From Hymenolepis diminuta (taxonomy: Eukaryota; Platyhelminthes; Cestoda; Cyclophyllidea; Hymenolepididae): a DNA stretch of 64,000 bases. Shown piece by piece: positions 58,496 to 64,000 of this stretch. The notes beneath the pieces were generated by a model that saw only the letters and a list, made by a program, of their open reading frames with translations, was not told where the DNA came from and did not search any database. Position numbers and translations under genes: made by a program. The DNA lies in NCBI GenBank assembly GCA_900708905.1, contig CAADRB010000007.1, forward strand, positions 3,580,550-3,644,549, written 5' to 3'. Positions within the stretch are counted from its first letter, which is position 1; every line of letters begins with the position of its first letter.

Positions 58496-61400
58496 AAGAC
58501 ACCACATGGATCCAAAATTCAAAAGTTACGATAAAATGGAATATTTTCACGGTTTTCCAGCACCTGAACTACTGACTTTAACTCCTCCTTAGGTAAATAA
58601 GCCATCAAAATATGACTTCCACGACGTTTCAATTCTTTCATCATCTTCAGTCTCTCTGGAAAGTGTTTGTAGCTGCATCTTTGTCTCTCCAATGATTTTC
58701 AGTTTAAGATACTTGTTTGTTGTGACGATCGATTTTCGCAAAATTTATAATGACATTCGTAAATCTATCTACTGCCTGTCATTTACCTACACTAACTTTG
58801 TTTGTTAGTAATATGCCTAAAAGAAATTAACACAGGGTAAATACTTAGCTACTTGTGATCAAATACTTCCCATTAAGGTATAGTACTCCCTTTTTCTATT
58901 CTTCATGTTTCAGAGTTTATCTTCTAGCGAATTGCTAGGGTTCTAGGGTAGGTCCTGGATATTCCAGATAATCCAATTTTAACTCCCTGAATAGTTCAAA
59001 AGTTTGACTTTCAGATCTTTACAAGTTTTATAGACTTCTGCTAATATTAACTGAAATATTAAATTAAGGAGTATGGGATCCGTGTCTGACATCTAGTTAC
59101 ATAACAAAATATTTCATTTGAGTCTTTTTGATAGTGTTTATTGGTATGGTGGCTAATCATAATTTATCGAATACTCTAGCATAGAAGAGTATTCTTCCTG
59201 AAGTTTATTTTCGAACGCCACTCGTTTTGCATAATTTCATCCATATTTGTAATTGGTGTAACTTTTTATGGCATATTTATATAATAATTAAAAGATTAAC
59301 TTTTTAATGGAGATGCTACGGTTCATGTTTAGTGCTATCAGACGCTATTCCAAATATCCATTGTATAATCATTGTGACCAAAATCTTCGGGTGAAAAAAG
59401 GTACATCCCGATGCTATTTAACTGCTTGCCCCAATGTACACAAAATCGACTTGTATGACTTGATTTATTCCTCCTATTTGGTCCTGTTCCAAATCACATC
59501 TCATTAAGCAGAGCAGAGAGTTATTATAGGAAATATAAGAAAAGGGTAATTATAAGACTTACTAAGATTTACAAAATTCGCGTAAAATAAAGTAAGTTTA
59601 GATCGGAAACGATCTCGCATAATAACGAAGAAGTTAGAAAATCAATAAATAATAATGATTTCATTTATTTAAACATGGTATCGAGTATGGAAACTGGACA
59701 AAAGGATGCTTAGCCTATGAATTTTAGTTGATTGAGGAGGAAGCTCTGTGAAGCCTTATAATAATGTTTTGCATATTTCGATGCCCTTTTTCAGCTTTGA
59801 CTTGTAGCTTTTAGTCCTGACGGCCATATTCAAGAAAATATTTTCCCTGTATTTCGTTGAGCTGGTTTGGATTTAGAATAATTTTATGAAATTGCACATC
59901 CTGAAGCACAAGAATAGAAAAAAGTGCGGTTACCTGGCCAATTTCATTTTTACACGCTTTTAACTGAGGAGAAGATGTCTATGCTAAGAGGTTTGTATAT
60001 TGGTTAGTACTGCCTATAAATTATTGTTTCGGTGCAAAGTTTTTTCCAAAGACCGGTATCTGCTTTGAACTTATTAGGAAGAGATAAACCATTGGAGGGG
60101 TTTGAAGAAACGTTTGATATAGGACACAAACTGGACGCTAAGAGATCAGCTTGGTGTAAAACCTCTGGCTGACCCTTCCCCCAATGCGAGTTTAATCCGG
60201 GTTCAAATAAAAAGATCCTATCGAATCATAAAAACTCGAGTGTGTTAAAATCCAAAGTAGGAAAAATCTTGGCGTGAAAAGAATTAATACAGATTAACAC
60301 TACAAGTTCTTGTTGAATTAAATTATTCCATAATACTTTAACCTCGTGTTAAAAAATATTAACAAGTAATTTAAAAGTGTCTTTAAGCACCTTAAGCACG
60401 ATTTCAACCGATTAAATATTTAATAATAGGGAAGATATCTGAAACCTTTTTTCCGATTCAAACTGCATTGCGCCACATTAAAATATTAAATTCAGAGAAA
60501 TAAAAAATGATGTGTCCTATTAACTTACATTCATTTTATCATATTAAAAGTGTCAGTAGAAGCAGTTAAGTTAATGAATTTTACTCTGAATGAAATCCAG
60601 TGAGCTATGCAATGTTTAAATGTCTACCAAATCTCAACTACTCTCTTACGGCCGTAAGAGAACATAGACGAATCAAAGTGACACGATCGTCTCTATAATC
60701 AAATCAATAGGACAACAAGATCTAAATAATGTGGACATGAGCTCACCACTGTCACCCACGGATCATATCATTATAAGTGGGCTTTAGGACATGCCCCCTA
60801 TGAGAATACTTGAATTTAAACAAAGTACGAATGTTGATTTTATGACTTCATTATATGCACCAATTCAATCCACTTCCCGTTTTATCCCTTATTGAATTAT
60901 TTTAACATTTCTAAATTGATAAAAATAGTAACAGCTATATATAAGTAACAGTAATTTATCATAACTGGGCTTAGCATTCTTAGGTTATTCACATGTCTGA
61001 AAGATGAACATCAAAGATACTGCGGTAGTATTAAATTAGTTACAAAATTAAATCCAGAAAGCCGCGGTAGGATCTTAGAAGCTATGAATGTTCAATACTC
61101 AGAGAAAATTTCCCCACAGATGTTGGGCAAATTTATTCAGCAGACACAATGATTGAATGACGTGGATAACGGCTATTTTTAAAGAGCCCGAGAGTTTAAA
61201 CACTAGGTATATTAAAATTTATTGGTAAGTTTAAAATTCATTACGGAATTTAAGAAATCAATCTGCGAAGTCTAGGATTGGCGTGTAGTGAGCGCGTTGG
61301 TTATTGCTATGATGGTCCTAACTGTTCCGGAGTAAATCTGTGTTTAATGCTACTACATCATCAATTCTGTAATTCAGATATTTATTTTATTATGTAGTTA

Positions 61401-63720
61401 GATTTTCCTCAAAAATCAATCCGACGCATATTTTCAGTTTCCATTGGGATTCATTTATTTTTGCATAGCTCAAAACATACAGGATGTATTTTTCAATTCA
61501 AATTTTAAGAAGAAAATCAGAATGAGTCTGACAGGAGATGGAATCTCGTGAAGACGATTCCGTCTCAGATGAAAAACTTAGAAAGAACTCTTCTCTTTAA
61601 TGACCAACTTTCAAATTTCTTTCATGTTCTTGCTTAGCTACTGTCTCAATGGTCTCGTATTTACACCTATATAATCAGCAAAGTTCCAAATTGAATTTTT
61701 GTAGCCTGGTTTTCGTTCTTCATGGAGTCGTAAAGTTGTATTACTTTTACCAGAAATAAAACTAACTTATATCTAAGTTTAGCTTTCACCTCTAATTTAT
61801 CACTCTTATCTTATCTTTAATCAAAACAAATTCACAGAATTTCTTCACGAATAATATAGATAAGGCAATGTATAATGAAGTGGCATAAATATCTGGAAGT
61901 GTTCAAAAGTTAAAAATAGAGACCGTGAAGCAATAACGTGTACAGAGGGTGAGAGGAAGTAACCATCTTGTCACGCTGACCACTAACCTTTGACCAGCAG
62001 AGGACCGCGTGGTTGAGTATATTGAATCCACTGTTCTATATTGATATAATCAGTCCAATTTCCATGGACATTAATGGTAGCTTAGCCTACTCACATTTTT
62101 TCAGTAGGAACGCGCTTGTTGTTTTGTCATAGTTAAAAAATGAATTTTCAACCATAGATTAAATTGCAATGAAATAAAACAGAGAATTCATAAAGTCAAA
62201 AAACATTGACAGACATCACATGATGACTTAATAGAGTTTTAGCAGCTTAAAATGGAAAAGAATAAAGAACAAATATTTTATGGAAAAGAATTACAAGCCG
62301 CAATAAATTACAAGGAAAGTTTTAGGTTTAAAATGGAAAAAATGCCATTTTAAAATAATTCTAATTATATTATTTAAGCCGTTTTATCAAATGATCACAT
62401 CGATTTAGCTTCTTGGGAGCATCCTCGTGAAACGTAGCTTTGAATTGAACAAAGATGTTGATTTTTAGTAGTGAAGGCGATTTTTTCAATCCCGTGTTTC
62501 AATACTGATTTATTTGTTTTTAATAACAAAAATTATACATTCAGGATTGATCAAGTTTAAACGGTTGGATTGCGTCGTCATTTCCTTCTTTCTAAAAAGT
62601 GTTGTAAGCTGTAAAAACCAAGATATATAACGAACAAAATATCGACTTAAATCAATTCAAATTAGTTTACTTAGCGCGAAGTTTAAGCAAAAATTACTCT
62701 CCCCACCGGAAATCATCAGTATTTTTGATGTTACTCTCAATTTCTACTTGAAATTAAAATTTTATTGAATATTTTATCTTCTTTCCACCTTTATTATAAA
62801 ATATTTTATTTGTTTAATTACAGAGTTTAATAGATATTTAACAATAGTCTATTAGAGTTGTCTAAGAATGCCGCATTAATTGTAAGAAAGATAGAGCGAT
62901 TTTTTTCGTTTTTCTCTTTCATTACAAGTGTTTGAGTTAATTGCATCGTTAACTGTAACGGATTTTTGTACTAATCCTTTAAGTAGTTATATGCTTGAAA
63001 GTAAATTTATGCGTAGGCGAATTAAACTTTCGCCAGACAAATGCATCTTATAATGGAATTACCATTTTGCTTTCCCTTCCAACCTACCCATCAATCGATA
63101 TAGTGCAGTTAGATAATACTTGTATTATTATCTAAAACGAATAGGTAATTCTTTATCACTCAGTGTAAAATTTAATAAATGAGGAGTAAAGGAAGGTAAA
63201 AGTGAAATCGATTTGACTGTTAAAAATAATGAACTTTAGTCTCAGTTGATGTCCTTTTTGTTTATGGATCTTCCTGGCTTAAAAATAGGAGAAAGTTAGG
63301 GCCGTTCTAAGCTAAGGTGGCGGTGGTCAGTCGATTTCCAAGAACAAAAATAAGTAAGTGAAAGGTAGATTCAAAAGGCGCTCGCGGATAGTTCAACACA
63401 AAGATAATCTGTCAACAGGTAGATTCCTTCTTCCAGTAGATGCAGCCGCAAAATTAATGGATAAAAAGGATGACAGAAGAGTAAAATCTTATATATTGTA
63501 TAAAATCTTGCAATATATGTAAGGATGTTTTTACAAGATGAAAAGTTAAAAGAAATAAATACTTAACATACTGGTATTTTATAATGTATGGTGTATAAGG
63601 CATCTGAGGACACCTTAGGCACTTTTAGAAAAACAGAAAGTGAAACTGCTAGCGGCTAAAACTTAAAATTTCTTATAACAAAACAAATAAACATAATGTT
63701 AATTTAGGTTTTATTCTACA
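58496..63720. other. gene-free AT-rich right flank
   Basis: About 5.2 kb with no supported gene. A 20-bp perfect palindrome is at 60642-60661. A short segment near 60735-60760 (gagctcaccactgtcacccac) resembles the start of the LTR1 internal region (gaactcaccggtgtcatccac). Nothing else was recognised. Confidence 0.4.
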
Positions 63721-64000
63721 TTACGCCTTCCGCTTATATCATCCACTGAAATCGGGTCCAATAGCGACTGCAAGTTTTCATCAGATGATCTTTATTGATG
63801 TTCTCCATTGCACGAGCATTTTTTTCATGAGAAAGAAGGAAATGGTGTTATAGGGTTGCGTATTAGCTTCCTTTTCAACCACGCCCCGGCCGCCCTACAT
63901 GTAATAATCGAAAGATTTAAGGTCTGGTGAGTTAGGGGGCTATCCAATCCTGGATTATGACAGCTTCATGGGTGGAGCCGAATTTTCTTGAAAAACATAG
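63720..64000 (-). pseudogene. mariner-like transposase, C-terminal remnant
   Basis: On the minus strand near 63890-63930 the frame reads NSPDLKSFDYYM, the hallmark NSPDLNP(L)DY block with the last catalytic Asp of the DDD transposase. GVVEKEANTQPYNT follows after an in-frame stop, and near 63740-63800 NKDHLMKTCSRYWTRFQ, the mariner C-terminal motif, is in another frame. Stops and frameshifts make it non-functional. The rest of the gene lies beyond the right edge. Confidence 0.72.

Overview
The window is eukaryotic nuclear DNA: AT-rich and gene-sparse, with GT-AG introns (one GC-AG), AATAAA poly(A) signals and many degraded retroelements. Two introns are very short (37 and 40 nt). With the gypsy-type and mariner-type relics, this fits a parasitic flatworm (cestode or trematode) best, but that is an inference. 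No operon, CRISPR array or prokaryotic signal is present.

Five protein genes are supported. (1) 1561-3795 (+) is the 3' part of the Hsp90 co-chaperone Cdc37; its 5' exons are not in the window. (2) 6174-6726 (-) is a complete two-exon cyclophilin A-type peptidyl-prolyl isomerase. (3) 12804-24965 (+) is a complete five-exon Rab3-like GTPase. An 11-kb intron separates its G domain from a tiny last exon carrying the prenylated Cys-Gly-Cys tail. (4) 28589-35963 (-) is a complete four-exon tropomodulin; the 452-base N gap (29779-30230) lies in its second intron, so the coding sequence is intact. (5) 42836-45027 (+) is a two-exon C2H2 zinc-finger protein with six good fingers and a seventh atypical one that opens exon 2. 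An 84-codon ORF at 58241-58495 is possible but unrecognised.

Most of the rest is repeats. A Ty3/gypsy relic lies at 38411-42201 (-). A second LTR family (LTR1, about 310-330 bp, TG...CA) occurs as a 2.6-kb internally deleted element at 50673-53259 with near-identical LTRs and a perfect 5-bp target duplication. The same family gives a 3' fragment (8535-9359), two solo LTRs (11731-12057 and 26546-26862, the second with a perfect 5-bp duplication) and two eroded pieces. A different solo LTR at 54433-54759 interrupts a copy of an unclassified dispersed repeat ('repeat A', at least four copies). A tRNA-derived SINE family has about eight copies on both strands. A broken mariner-like transposase runs off the right edge.

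The strongest unexplained structure is a perfect 271-bp inverted repeat (19258-19528 and 21372-21642, 1843-bp spacer) inside the giant Rab3 intron. A second, diverged inverted repeat with arms of about 270-295 bp lies at 9442-11020. I found no convincing new multi-gene system; the items of interest are these inverted repeats, the Rab3 gene structure and the mobilised-but-broken LTR element.
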